Shown: piece after piece, positions 29,701 to 44,700 of the stretch
Position numbering within the stretch: the stretch's first letter is position 1
How the letters are laid out: each line of letters starts with the position of its first letter
Assembly (NCBI RefSeq): GCF_031877795.1
Contig: NC_133931.1
Span: forward strand, 22,393,264-22,457,263
Direction of reading: 5' to 3'
Origin: Strix aluco
Taxonomy: Eukaryota; Chordata; Aves; Strigiformes; Strigidae
DNA length: 64,000 bases
The notes under the pieces: generated by a model
The model's input: the letters and a program-made list of their open reading frames with translations, nothing else
Database searches by the model: none
Told to the model about the DNA's origin: nothing
Position numbers and translations under genes: made by a program

Positions 29701-32700
29701 CTTGAGGGTTTAATTGGTCACAATAGGTGACCTTTTTATATGGTTAATATAGTATTAGCAGTGTTGGATGTATCTTCAAACTAGATTATGTAAATATAAC
29801 TCAAACAGATAAGCATTTACTCAAAATGGTATTTATATTTAAATACATTCCAAGTTTAAGAATATATTCTTAAAGTTTTGCTTCTTTTTAGCTTTTAAAG
29901 CAAGATTCTGTTATCTCAAACCATTCATTGTCAATGCTACCTACTATAAGAGTACCTCAGTATCAGTTTGCAAGCTCAGCTGGAGCTAAAACAACATTCA
30001 GTTCTTTGTTTCTCCGCATTATCATGCTGTCCAAATAAATCCAGACTAATCATTAAGAAAACAGATTCTGTAGCAGATTCTTTCATTAACTACGGGCCAG
30101 ACCAGTAGGCATGGGAACAGTGTGAACTTCATTCACCCATGTCTTAATAGGTATTATGTATGTCTGTAAGAATACAAGAGCGCAAATCTCGGGATTCCAG
30201 TTACTGCCCAGCTCCTCTTCCATGGGCTCCGGCAGCAGGATCTCTGCTGTGGTAAGAACATCCTGCATTACATGGACTTCTCTGTATCGGCTGTTGGGGA
30301 GACATCATTTCACATATGAACAAAGCAAGTTGATTTTCAGTAAATGCTAGCAGTAACAGAATAATTTCAAGCTGCAGTAATTCCTGCAAAAACATAATTT
30401 GAACTGTCATTTGAAAGATATATCGAGTAACTGATTCACTTGTAATTTTCCTAATTTTTCAAAACAATTGTTGAAGACATTCACTGCGCTGAGCGGCACT
30501 ACCGTTGCATAGAAGCTCACACTAGATGGGAAAAGTTAATTGATGCCTTCTTGTTTTAAAAGCCTACAACTGAAAGTTTTCTACAGAACTAAGGGAAATG
30601 GCATTAATACCATCTGTCATATTCACTCCAATACAGATTTCTACCAGAGATCATGGCACAGCACTAGTGACCCAGCTCTATCAGTCCTATCACAGGTGAG
30701 CAACTGCAAGGGGCTTAGAAAAATGATGTGAGTTTCCACTCTCTGCTCCTTTCCTGTACTTCTTGCCCTGACAAATGTCAAAAAAACCCCCCATCTGGCC
30801 TCAATAATTTATAAATATCTGCCATTGAAGGTCAGAATTTCAAGATTACACTGAAATGTTTTCAGTGGTTTCCATTTAATATATATAGTCTCATCTTTCC
30901 CCCAAATGTAGTATTAACTGTCTTCTCTATTTTCATACATGAATATCTGAGAAAAAGGTAACATTTTAAAAAAAAGCTACTTTTGGCAGGCAGTAGAGGA
31001 AAAGCAACATAAGATTGAATTTGCATATTTAAGCGGTTAGGAGTAAGATAAGGCTTCTACTATTTAATGCTCTGTGTCCATTCAAATGAATGTACTATTT
31101 TACATTTCTTTATTTTATCAGCAATTACTTATAAAACCCCCATTAAGTAAGTATGACCATGCCTAGTTTAGAGATCAGAAACCAAAGCAAAAGCTATGCT
31201 GTAACATTTAATGTTCTAAGTTTTAAGAAACTGATAGTAAAAAGATTCTTTTTGCAGGGATATGAAAACTGAAAAGTATTGTTGCAGAACTTTTTTGCAA
31301 AAAAGTCACAAGCAGGAAATGCAGGTGATCGTTTGAATAATGAAAAAGTTTTAATAAAAAATAGTCCTATGCATAAACACTGTAGGGTCACAAGTGATGA
31401 GGAAGCTACAGCAAGGTGGTATTTAACATTCTGCCTCAGATTTTCAACTCACTCTAGGTCAAGTATGAAAGTATCACCCCCACCAACTGTCAACATGAAA
31501 AATACCCCACCTGGTACATTCCAACTCTTCAGGCCATGTGATTCCAAAAGTGTCCATCAACTGCTTGCAGTCAGAGTACACTTTCTCACAGAGGCTTCGG
31601 CAAGGGTGAATCACGTGAACTTGCTCCAGGCAGGCAGGGACAAAGGCTTTGCACAGAAATGTGTGGACGTCTGGAGAACAGTGAAGATTCATAAGCGTAA
31701 GAAAAGGCTACGGGGAAGAAAAAGGCTTTGGTTAGTAATTTTAAAAAGATAATCCAAGGCACCAAAACTAACTTTCATCACTACGGCTCACATTTGATCC
31801 CCTGTAGGTCTGAAAAGATACTGTTCAGCAGTTGTGATAGAGCAAAACCCAATGGCCTGAGCAGCGAGAAGCTCTGTCAGCACTTCTAGCCCAGCCTGTG
31901 CCCTGGGACCTTGGCCAATCTGTAACTATTCAAACCTGATTTCTCCTATTTGACAATATTAGAAATCTGAAGGGCATTATGACAGATTTTTTTAAAAATA
32001 GGGTAAAACATTAGGTTCACCAGTCAGCTTCTAAGTACGTGCCCTGATATTTTTAAAGGTGTGTCTGTCCTTGTAGTTCCTGTTAAATTACATTTTCAGT
32101 CCTAAGTGGCACGTTGCACTCATCATCTCTCACACTAGAGAGGTTTGGGATGAGGTCCAAATATCATTATTGCTCGTTTTTGAAACACTGCATTTCAAAA
32201 TCTCAACATGACTGAGAATTTCTCTACCTGTATTACCGAGCACCAGGCTGTGAATAACTGATGACTGTTCTCACTAGAGAATTCATAGAATGAAATTTAA
32301 TGCAACTTTTTTTTCCCCTCAATTCATTCAATCTATTACTTACATACAGTCAGACAGTCAGACTGGCTTTTAAGGAAAAAACCTCAACCTTCCTTGTCTA
32401 CATTTTATCAACTTTATCATTAGGGAAAAATATTTTAGCTAAAATACTACCGTGTGTGCAACCTTCAGACAAACCAGAAGTTGTCGGTCATTTTTGCAAG
32501 TGCTGTGTCATTACAAGGGCAGCTTATTGAAGGAAGCAAACGATGGCACGCCAACAGCATTGCCGGGCGCGCTCCTGTACTTCCACGTGGGCTGTATGTC
32601 TAAAGCAGCAGAGCCAAGAGAAGGGAGCAGTGGTGCTGGGGGCTGTGTAAGCAGGCCCTCATGTTAGCGAGCACAAACAGAAATAAAACCAAAGCAGCCA

Positions 32701-35700
32701 ACCACGCGTCAGTGACCTGTTGGTGACTCTGGACACATGGCTACTAGATCACAGATCAGCTAGGGCCACGAGGTGCCAGGCATTGCCAGGACAGAGGGCA
32801 CATACACAGCACGCCGACATCTGACCCACGTAAAAACGTTGGTGCGCAGAACAGATGGGGTCCTCCACGCCGCTCACCGGGCCGGCAGAGACTGCCCAGA
32901 GAATGGGGGGGAAGTAGACAACGGCTGGTGGGGCGCACGTGTGTTGAAAGGCTCCGACCCTGCTGGTTCTCAAACAAGCCCAGCCTTGGATCCACTGCAG
33001 GCTGCTGCTCACTGTCCTGTCTGCCATGCCAGGACATTCCTGAACCAGCTCATGAGAGTAAAACAAGCTAATTTAAACACAATTCTGAGGAACTAACCCA
33101 CAGCTAAGTGTGAAATCCATCTGCAGGATCACATCAGCCTAAGCTCTTTTTAAGTAGGCTTTCTGATGAAACGCTTCTTGTATTTCAGGAAAAAGGAATC
33201 TCCATATCACACCTAAATAGACAAATTCATGCACCAGGAAAGCTGAAATAATATTTAACACACTCTGAAATGTGCTGATAAACAGGGACACTGCACAAAA
33301 TTTTCAAAGTAAGCGAAGCTTTTAGTAAGATTTTTATTCAGGAAGAATTTTACGTAATTCTTTACCATTAACAGTTGTGTGCCTCAGATATTCAACTAAC
33401 AACTGGCAAAGGAAGGATTAACTTCACAGTCCAGAATAGCATCCTTACCTTTTTTGTCAGCTTTTAAGTATCCCAAATATATATACATCAATACCCAAAG
33501 AGCAAGTCCTACTACTGAGCATGCAGTTTAAAAGACAAGACATTGCTAAATAAATTTTCCCCTTCAAAATGGGATATCTACAAATCGTCAAGGGACCTTT
33601 GTAATAAACATAGGAATGTGTGGGGAGGGAGGGAAGGGAGAAGATAAGGCAGAGCAAGAATAACATAAAAATGCTTTATGAAAAACCAAAAAAATGTTGG
33701 CACTATCCTTCAGAGCACTCCGACTGCGTGCTGCATCTGCAGAAGCCATTACAGCAGGCACACAGAAGTCTGATCCCCCTCTGGATATCTGCTCTGGGGC
33801 TGCCTTGGCAGGAACCCAAGACTTGAGTATTTTCTGACAAGGAGAGCTCTGGTATAATGTGCTCCAGCTCCATGAGTTAAGAGTATTTCCTAAATGCTAC
33901 ATGGCTTCAGATGAAAAAAAATGTCAGGAGTTAACCCTAAATGAATTAAATTCCCTTTGCATAATTATGATGCTTGTTTTCTTTTCAATTAAATTGTATT
34001 TGCTCCAGTGGTTAATTTATATTAGCTCTGTTCTTCCTGGCACTTAGGATAAAGTAAAGATAATAGCCTGGGTAGTCATATACAAGTCCTATAAAAATTG
34101 ACTTTTTTTAAAGTAAGTCTTGCAGAAACTGTCTTTATTGTTATGAATTCTTCCTTTTTGTCACCCACAGTTCATCTCAGTTGATAAAAAATAAAATTAA
34201 TTTTCTAGAGCAAGTTTTGGAGTGCCAGTCAAGAACTTTTGCAGTCTTAGGTAAAATAGCAATATTTTCTCTAGAAAGTAAGAATTTAAAAAAACCAATA
34301 TTCATATCTATGAAACCAACTTTATCAACAGAGATATTTTACTAGCTGTTTTGATAAGCAACTAACAATTTTAAAATAGCATTTTCCAACATAGCTAATA
34401 AGGCTACATATTGTAAGCTCACTCCCTTGTTACAGAAAACTAGTATAAAGGAAGTGATGTCTGGTGAAGAAAGTCAGGACGTAAAACCAACCTTTACCAT
34501 TCTAACAGAGTTTCTGTTACATGAAGATACTCCAAAGCTAAAATATCACAAGAATCACTACACAATAATACTGTATATTAGAGGTAGATAATGACAAGTG
34601 AAAATTAAATGCTTGCAAGAGTTTTACTACAGCATGTTGATATCAGCTAAATACTGTTGTTTAAAGAACATATTTAATTGCAAAACTACCTTAACAGATA
34701 AATACAAAAACGAAAAATATTAGGAAGAAAGCTATACTCAGCCTGTAATGTATTCACAGTAGAAATCCAAGGACACAACTGCCAAGAATAATTGTACTTA
34801 CAGTACTTCTTTCAGCTTGCTAAAAATATTTACCTTTTGACACAGAATCACAGAATCACCTAGGTTGGAAGAGACCTTGAAGATCATCTAGTCCAACCAT
34901 TAACCTAACACTGACCATTCTCAACTACACCATATCCCTCAGCGCTATGTCAACCCACCTCTTGAACACCTCCAGGGATGGGGACTCCACCAGCTCCCTG
35001 GGCAGCCCATTCCAACGCCTAACAACCCGTTCTGTAAAGAAATGCTTCCTAATATCCAGTCTAAACCTTCTCTGGCGCAACTTGAGGCCATTCCCTCTTG
35101 TCCTATCACTTGTTACTTGGTTAAAGAGGCTCATCCCCAGCTCTCTGCAACCTCCTTTCAGGTAGTTGTAGAGGGCGATGAGGTCTCCCCTCAGCCTCCT
35201 CTTCTCCAGACTAAACAACCCCAGTTCCCTCAGCCGCTCCTCGTATGACATGTGCTCCAGACCCTTCACCAGCTTCGTTGCCCTTCTCTGGATACGCTCG
35301 AGTAATTCAATGTCCTTTTTGTAGTGAGGGGCCCAAAACTGAACACAGGAATTGAGGTGCGGCCTCACCAGTGCCGAGTACAGGGGTAAGATCACTTCCC
35401 TGTCCCTGCTGGCCACGCTATTTCTGATACAGGCCAGGATGCCATTGGCCTTCTTGGCCACCTGGGCACACTGCTGGCTCATGTTCATCCCGCTGTCAAT
35501 CAACACCCTCAGGTCCCTCTCTGACTGGCAGCTCTCCAGTCACTCCTCCCCAAGCCTGTAGCGCTGCTGGGGGTTGTTGTGGCCCAAGTGCAGCACCGGG
35601 CATTTGGCCTTATTGAAACTCCTACAGTTGGCCTGAGCCCATCGCTCCAGCCTGTCCAGATCTCTCTGCAGAGCCTCCCTATCCTCGAGCAGATCAACAC

Positions 35701-38700
35701 TCCCACCCAACTTGGGGTCATCTGCAAACTTACTGAGTGTGCAATCCCCTCGTCTAGATCATCAATAAAGATGTTAAACAGGAGTGGCCCCAAAACCGAG
35801 CCCTGGGGGACACCACTCGTGACCGGCCGCCAACTGGATTTAACTCCATTCACCACAACTCTCTGGGCCCAGCCATCCAGCCAGTTTTTTACCCAGCAAA
35901 GCGTGTGCCCATCCAAGCCGCGAGCAGCCAGTTTCGCCAGGAGAATGTTGTGGGAAATGGTGTCAAAGGCCTTACTGAAGTCGAGGTAGACAACATCCAC
36001 AGACTTTCCCTCATCCAATAAACAGGTCGCCCTGTCGTAGAAGGAGATCAGGTTTGTCAGGCAGGACCTGCCTTTCATAAACCCATGCTGACTGGGCCTG
36101 ATCATCTGGTTGTCCCGCATGTGTTGTGTGATGGTACTCAGGATGAGCTGCTCCATCAGCTTTCTGGGCACTGACGTCAAGCTGACAGGCCTGTAATTTC
36201 CTGGATCATCGTTCCAACCCTTCTTATATATACGGGCATCACATTGGCCAGTTTCCAATCTGTCGGGACCTCCCTGGTCAGCCAGGACTGCTGGTAAATG
36301 ATGGAAAGCGCCTTGGCGAGCACCCCAGCCAGCTCCTTCAGCACCCTCGGGTGTATCCCATCCGGTCCCATAGACTTGTGTGTGTCTGTGTGATGCACTA
36401 GGTCACTGACTGTCTCCTGGAATGCAGGGGGGTCGTTCTCCCAGTCTCTGTCTTCTGGCTGAGGAGGCTGGATTCCCTCAGTACAACTAGTCTTGTTATT
36501 AAAGACTGAGGCAAAGAAGGCATTAAGGACCTCAGCCTTTTCCTCATCACTTGTTACCGTGTTTCCTCCTGCGTCTAGCAGGGGATGGAGGCTCTCCCTG
36601 GTCTTTCTTTTGCTGTTGACACACTTACAGAAACATTTCTTGTTGTCCTTGATTGCTGAAGCCAGATTAATTTCTAGCTGGGCTTTAGACCTCCTGATTT
36701 CCACCCCGCATAGCCTCACAGCATCTTTGTAATCATTGTGAGTGGCTAGCCCCTTCCTCCAAAGGCCATAAACTCTCCTTTTCTTCATGAGTTGCAGCCA
36801 AAGCTCCCTGTTCAGCCAGGGTGGCCTTCTCTGTTGCTGGCTTCTCTTATAGCACCTGGGGACCGCCTGTTCCTGAGCCATTAAGACTTCCTTCTTAAAG
36901 ACTGTCCAGCCTTCCTGGACCCCTATACCCTTCAGGACCATCTCCCAAGTGATCCTGTCAAGCAGGTGCCTCAACAAGTCAAAGTCAGACACCTGAAAGT
37001 ATGAACACATGTTAAGAGCAGGAAGTTTGATGTTCCGAAGCACAAGCAGACCTTCTGAGTCAGACCAAACAAGCATTTAGGGGGCCACCCCATTCTCACC
37101 CTGGCTGGTAGCAAGCAGGGGTATAAGACAAGCTGACACCCCTCCCAGTTTCCTGCAATCAGTGGTTTAGGAAAACAGCTGCGGGTTATGCCACGACCAC
37201 TGTGTTGAAAAGACACCAACAGACCTCTCTGCCTAGAATACATCTAATCCATTCTTCAATTATTTATGCTTATACCCTTTGTAAAATACTACAGCAGTAA
37301 GTTATATCACATAATTTCATCAGGCACTGCTGAGAAAATACTGCATTTTATTTGTGCATTGTAACTCCTGGTTTTGAAACCTAGTTTGTGTTTTGACAAA
37401 CGGTTACTCTCTTTTTTTTCCATGTCATTTTGCCATCCTGCTATCATTTACATATCATATTTATACATTAGCATAATGTTTTAAATTTTTGTTTCTATTC
37501 CTTTCATAATACACTTTGTCTTTTTGCCTTGACTACATTTGAACACTTACCTCACATTTCCATAGTGACAACAAAGCCCCTTCTCTGAGTGACAGTAACT
37601 AATATAATACTGCGTCCATCTACTTGTATGGACAGTGGGGGTTATTTTTCCCATATTCATTACTCTGCATTTACCAACCCTAAATCTTACCTACCATTTT
37701 ATTGTTCAATTGCATCTACCACAAAATCTTTCTGCAACTCTTTAGTGTGTTTTGCTTTCTCAGCAAATTCACTATCCATCTCTCTTCTAGGTCATTTCTG
37801 AATTAGCTCTGTATCAGAGGTTTCAGTACAGATGACTAGGGGGAACTACTCTAGTGAGTTATTTGGTATAGGACAAAACTATCAACTAATGATTTAATAC
37901 TCTTCATTCTGAAAAAACATTTATTTATTCCTACTTTTCTTCTTGAACTTTAGGCAGGCATTGGGAAATAAAGTCTCCATTGGGTTACCAGCATAGTTTC
38001 TTTAAAAAACATAGGTTATGACCATGTTAAAGGCTTTTGAAAATTGAAGTATAATATACTGGCTGAATCACCCTTTTCAACAAATGTATGAAGTCCCTCA
38101 AAAAACTCCAAGAGATTTTACAGGCAAGGAGTTCCATCAACCAAAAAAAATTCTATAAAATGTAAAACTTTGCCTCAAACACACACAAATGGGATTTGTA
38201 AAATACAGATTTATTTTCAGAAGCTGCCTACTTTTACCATATAAGAACAGCAAAAGACGTAGTGAATTATGCCTGGAACTCTGCTAACAATTAGGTATCT
38301 TTAAATGCGGGCTTCACTTCCAGCTAGCCAATTTGGAAATGTTTTGTTATAGAAAATAATAGGTCTGCATTTCCTGATGGACCATAAAAAGCAAAATCTT
38401 ACCAAAACCAAAAGTATTTGCTCCTCCAGCTGCATGGCCCATAAGCAAAAACCGTAAAGCTGAGATCACAAGCTCACTGACAGTAAGAATCAGTCGCTTC
38501 AAGGCTGCATTATCTGGACCATGGGTGTCCCAACCACCAACCATTTTTTACCCAAGTGGTTAGCTGAGTAACCTTCATGCACGCTCATGTCTTGAGCATC
38601 CAAATCTGGGATTAAACTCAGAATCTGTGTCGTGGTTTGAGCACGCATAATCTACGTATATGTTTGAATATGGTTTGAGACCATAGTCTTCTCCTCAGGA

Positions 38701-41700
38701 AGTTCAGTATCTGCAGGTGGCACAATCACATGTAATAGGCCCTCCCAAGAAACCAAGGCACTTGGCATTTCTAGCATTAGCAACCACTGCCCTGTCACAT
38801 GAACAGAGATGAAAATCTGCAGATTTAGTGATGGCAGTGCTAAAAATAGAGTGAAACCAGACTCTTAAAACCAAGAATGAAGCTTCACAAAGCCAATATA
38901 CATCCTAAAACATACATTGTCATCTTCCTGTCAATGGGAAACAAAATCCAGTAAATATGAAGCAAACTAGAATACACTAACAATCTGCCAAAAAATCCCC
39001 CAACAAACTAATAGCAACTGTACAGCCAAAGACGATGTAGTCTGTAACAACAGGACAGGCACTGCCACAAGCAATAGCAGTGAAGAACTGAGGACTGCAG
39101 GATGAAAACTTTCCACTGCATTGTCAGTGCAGAGTACCAGGGGCACGTGCCCTGTACAGAAACCTCCCAGTGCAAAACAGTCTGAACTTAACCCCGTGAA
39201 ACAATTAGATACTCACTGCGGACTGTGAATACAGTCAAACAGTCAAAGAGAGTAGAACATCACTAGCCAGCAAGAGGAACATCCTCTGCACTGAACAAAG
39301 CACCAACACCTTACTTAGTAAATCCTAGACTCTTTACGAAGTATGTCTATGTTATATTTTCTCCAGAGGCAAAGCCAAACGATCTCAGAAATCTAGTTAT
39401 GGTGTGGTCCTACACAACTGAGATGAGTGAAAACAAATGGTACAGAGTACAGAATAAATAGCTAGGTACAAACCTGCTTTGCCAACAAGTAAATTGCAAC
39501 CCAGAACTCTATGTGAATCTCATGCTCAGCATGCTTCTCTGTTTTGTGCTTAGCAGGCTTACAAGTCCAAGGCACAACAGAAACAAGCTCATTATTCCAG
39601 GCAGACAGTGCAGATGCTTTGTCCTACCTCATCTCAGTTTCAGCCTAGAGAAAAGTATTACCAGAGATGATCAGATGTCTCTACAGTTGGGATGTATGAT
39701 AACTACTAACGTTATGTCAAAACAAGTAAGTAAAAATGTTCTCCTGTACTCTGATGATTAATGTCACAGAAATATTTAAATAATATAGAAAACAGCGGAT
39801 CAAAATATCAAGGTCTGTGTTACAATCAGCTATGGCAAACTTTGATTGTAAGAGACAGGAAATACCTTGAATTGCTGAGATACATAGAGGATTGGAGCCT
39901 TTGTTCAGCCATTGGAGCCAGTCATTTAAGACAGTAACATCCTACCCTCCTAACCACTGAGGTCTAGCTACCTAGCTAAAACATTCACTTAATCTAGTTA
40001 ACACTAAGGATAACTATGTTAAATGATGAGAGACACCAGCTGTCTCAATGTTAAGCAATGGTACCTGTTTCATGGTTTGATATGAATCTTGTGACCTAAA
40101 GGAAAAACATTACAACCTTGTCACTTACATAACTGTATATTTCAATCCTGGAAGCAAACACAGGCTTAAACCCAAATTTCTATAATCATACTATACTGTG
40201 TACCCCAGTTTCCTACCTATACTAAAGATACACATTGTTATTCATGAAACTACCTGCTTTACAGGAAATAACACCTCACCTAAATGATTAATAATTTGAA
40301 TCACAGAATATGTCAAGCAGGATCCTGTAATGATGATATCATTAATTATTGAGTAATAACTTACAGTACCAGACTTAAACACAACTACACTCCAGTAAGT
40401 GTCACTACAGAATTGAAGTACAACCTCAAAACCTAAACATAATATATATTTACATTTACTTTCATGTGTGATATTTAGGAAATATGGCCACTGTCAACCA
40501 TGGTGTATATAAATGATCTCAAAAGAACAGGCAGTAATTACTCTTTATACTCAGAGCTATAGTGAAAATCTTCACAGTACCTTTAGCTACTTTTATAATG
40601 ATAATCTGTTTCAATTAAAGACAGTGAAACAAATATGGCACAGTTGATTTAATCCTACACGACTGTTTCAATAGAGTTATTCTGGACTGGGTGCGAATGA
40701 GATTAGCATCATACCCAGAGAGATTAATGTCTCCATACAATTCCTAGATGGGCTGGCAAGGGTGGTAATTTGCTTATGGCCACAGTGAATCAGCTGCCAA
40801 GAATCTCTGACTTGTAATTCATGCACAATTAAGTCATGGTAAATAAATGTGCTAACACATGAAACTAAATGAAGGATGAAATTTTCAAGTTCAATTAGAT
40901 TTAAAGCAAGGTTGAGAAAAGACTAGGTTCTTCCTACTGGAAGTTACATTGATGGATTTAGATCAAAGGTAAGTTAAAGACACTTTTAAATTGGTATGTA
41001 AAGATTTAGAAACTATTTTGCAGGAGGCTAAGGCAGTTTAAGTGTCAGCACCTTGTTGCTACATGTCTGCTAGAAGTTGCTACTTAACAGCAGAGCCGCA
41101 AAACAGAAATCAGAGTGCAACTCATGAACATCAGTGCAACGTCAGCCACTCTTTAAACTACCAACAAACATGGTATGAACTAATTTGGGAGCCCACGTAG
41201 TCCATGTCACTACCCGAGCTTTGGGTAATAATCAACTATTACTGTCAGCAGCAAGTATCAGTCATAATCTATATTTTCTAAACTCAGTTAAAATTACATG
41301 GGCAACTCCACTACAACAAAAGTTTTTCAGGACTAAAATTCACTGATAGGAATCAAATATATTACATATGAATATATGTACGTTTAATACGCATCATTAG
41401 TGCATTGTAATTTGACAGAGGTAAAATAAAACCATCGAAAGTACATGAATTTTACTTTTATCTTAATAAGCTCCTTTTAAACAAAGCAGCATTACTTTCT
41501 GTAGCTTCCACAACAGAATTAAGGCAAATGCAGTAGTTTAATTTAAAAGCTGGCCACATATTTTTTAAACATAATCAGTTTAGTGTTTATGCTTACAGAC
41601 ATATGAATGAAATCTTTTGTCAGAGTATAAAGTAGGTTACCCCCACAGTTTAAAAGACAAAATAGTTTAAGTTTCCTACTCAAGGACAATCTGGAGTTCA

Positions 41701-44700
41701 AGGAAATGAATGGAGGAGGGGGGGGGGGGGGGGGAAGAAAAAGGCAGCGAACAAGCAAGTGGACCAAACAATGCTGTTCTGCAATTAAAGATGTTTGCAA
41801 AGATATGAGCTTTCATGTTTGTCCTTCAACTGAACAGTAAAGGCAATGCATGTACTTGGACATTCAAGGGGCTCTGAACAAAGCATGGGGACAGGTTAAC
41901 TTGAAACAGTTGATAAACCGAACTGTTCCCAGCAGTCTGCTCCTCCCACGGCCATACAGGTCTGGGAGCTACCAACCAGTCAGCACCTGAAGCATCATCA
42001 TTTAGAAGGCAAAGTCAAACAGAAACTGATCTTAAAAAATGCTGTGCTGTAAACTCCAGTGGCTCAGGGACTGACCAGCAAGCAGTCAGGTGGCCATGCA
42101 GTGCAGGCTTGGTGGGCCAGAACTTCATCACCCACCTCAACAAGCCAGGCACCAGTTCAGATCCCAGGCTGGGCAACTGCTCAATGAGCTGAATTACTCA
42201 TCATATAAATGCTCAATATATTTGCAACAAAATCACGAGTATATTTGCAAACTCTTCCCCATCATTCACCCCTACACGTGCAATATACTTTGATATATAT
42301 ATATATACACACTCAGGTTTGAACCACTAGCTGTTCAAAGTTGATGGGACTATTAATCAGAAATCCAACCAGGGTAAGGAGAAGGCACATGGGGGAAGGT
42401 TTTCAAAGGTCAGTAGGGCAGCAAGGCAGTCATGCACTTCAAACAAAACAAAACCCAAAAACAACACTCCAAAAAACTACCCGAACACCACAACTGGGCA
42501 CTAAACTTGCCATTGGCAGTATACACAGAAAGATAAAGCAGGTTATTCTGCTTTTTACTTCTACAGGCTCTAGACTGTTTTGCATTAACTCACAACTACA
42601 GAATTTCTTTCTGTAATAAAACAACTTAGTTCCATGTTTTTCCTTAAGTATTTTTAAGTGCAAAATAGAAATACATATATCCCTATATTTTTTAACTATA
42701 GCAAAGGTTAGAAACAATATAAACAGGAATATTATATCTCACTAAGAAATTATTCTGAAGTAAACTAAAGAACAAGTATTCCAATACTTTCCAAAATAGC
42801 TTATTAGCAAAATTCACTGCATTTTGTGGTTCTAACCTAAATTACAGCTTGACCTAAATTATAGATATTCCAGCCTCTACAATTTACAGTCCAAAACAAA
42901 CATGAGAGAATTTTCCCAACCATCACAGAACTGAACTATTTATACAAAGTTTTCAATTATATATGGTTTTATCTCCATGTATACTATACGGAGCATAAAA
43001 GACAGACAAATATAAGTTAACTGAAAGAAAGTATACTGCGGGCCCTCAAACATCTGAAGTCTAGACAGAGCTTCATTACATCTGGACTGTGGTAGCCAAA
43101 GAACCTGAAAATAATCTTAAATTCTTCATGTATTTGCCATGTATTACAGGAGTAAATGGATTTATTACTGAACTTACTGTGTAGAATACAATTTAGAAGA
43201 TTACCAGTACTACTGTTGATAGACTCCTTGTTACCTATAAAAAAACCCTCCTCATTTGAAGGGAATTCCAACAGAAGTCGTTACTGCTCTGGTTCCAAAA
43301 AAGTCAGACCAGATTCATGTTTCCCCCTGCCTCTGTGAGGGTGGAGATGCACCTCAGCAGAACAGCACCAGCCAAGTTACCAGAGTAGGAACCCTGCACC
43401 ATGCTTTCTTCCTTGCCTACTTCATTCCTAAACTGTCAGGAAAAATCTCAGTCATGACAGGATTACCTTCTCAGGCAATCTTCTGTCAGTCTTCTGCAAC
43501 ATCAAGTAAAGCAATCAAGAGTCAGATCCACAAAGTGGACTGGCTATTGCAACAGAAACTTGTCATTCCTAACTTCCAGGCACTTCACACAGTCCTCACA
43601 GCAGTTTCCCTATCTGATGTCCACACAGATAGGCACCCCGAGAACGACACTCACAGAATTCAGGAAGCAGAGATAAACTTCACAGCCAGAATAAAATGCT
43701 CAAAAGGAGCAGGAATCAAATAGCACGTATCTCCAAAAGCTAGACAACTAAACCAAGCTCCAAGGCAGTGTTTATGCAACAGACTACTACTCAGAATGCT
43801 CAGGGATCCACGTTCAGACACCTCCTTTGCCAGTCTATAAAATAAAAATTTGAGCTGCCTTAAAAAAAAAGAAGAGCTTAAGTCAATAGCTCAATGACGT
43901 TATGCTCATGGGAGAGAAACTGAGGATCCTGTTCCACTGAGTATTTAAGTATTTTAAATAAGGTGATGCAGGATTAACAGAAAAAAGCAAGAGACATTTC
44001 TGTGTCAGAAAGCTATACAATCTGCAGTTAGAGATTTACCCATCACTGCCAACTCAGCCTGGAAAAGACAACCAGTCCTCTTCCCCAAAAGTTACCAAAC
44101 TCTCCTTTTCTAAACCTAAGCCATACTAATACTAGGACACCACCAGAAAATTCGATGCCCTTTACCATCACAGAATTACCAGGATTGCAAGAAAGCCAGT
44201 TCTGTGGAGGCAAAGGCATCCGAACCAGCTCTGCACAGACCAGCACCACCCCAGCCAGGTGCCATTTCCACATGGCTGCTGAGCCTGCTCCAAGTCTACC
44301 CAGGAAGAACACAGGTATATGGCGCAACACCTCTGGCTCAAAGCTGACCCCATTAGACCTGAGGAAGCTCTGCAAGGAGCCACACTGTTGCTTGCATCAA
44401 GTTTTCCGCTCTTCGCAGACCCAGGCTACTGGTTAGGTGGAGACAGAGATATTGTATCTAAATTGGAAAATGTCCTTACTTATGAAGTTAATTCCAGTGT
44501 TAACAGGGAGTAACAAACTGCCACCCTCAGCCTCCCAAATCCAACAAAATGAAGAGTAACCGCATCTGTTGATTTCTTCCCCATATCTCATAAAAATGAG
44601 ACACAGCATGTCTTATGGCCAGCCAAGCAGTGTGTCCATGTCTCAAGGTATGACCAACTGGAAATACTGAAATCAGAAGACAGGTAAGAACTGCAGTTGG

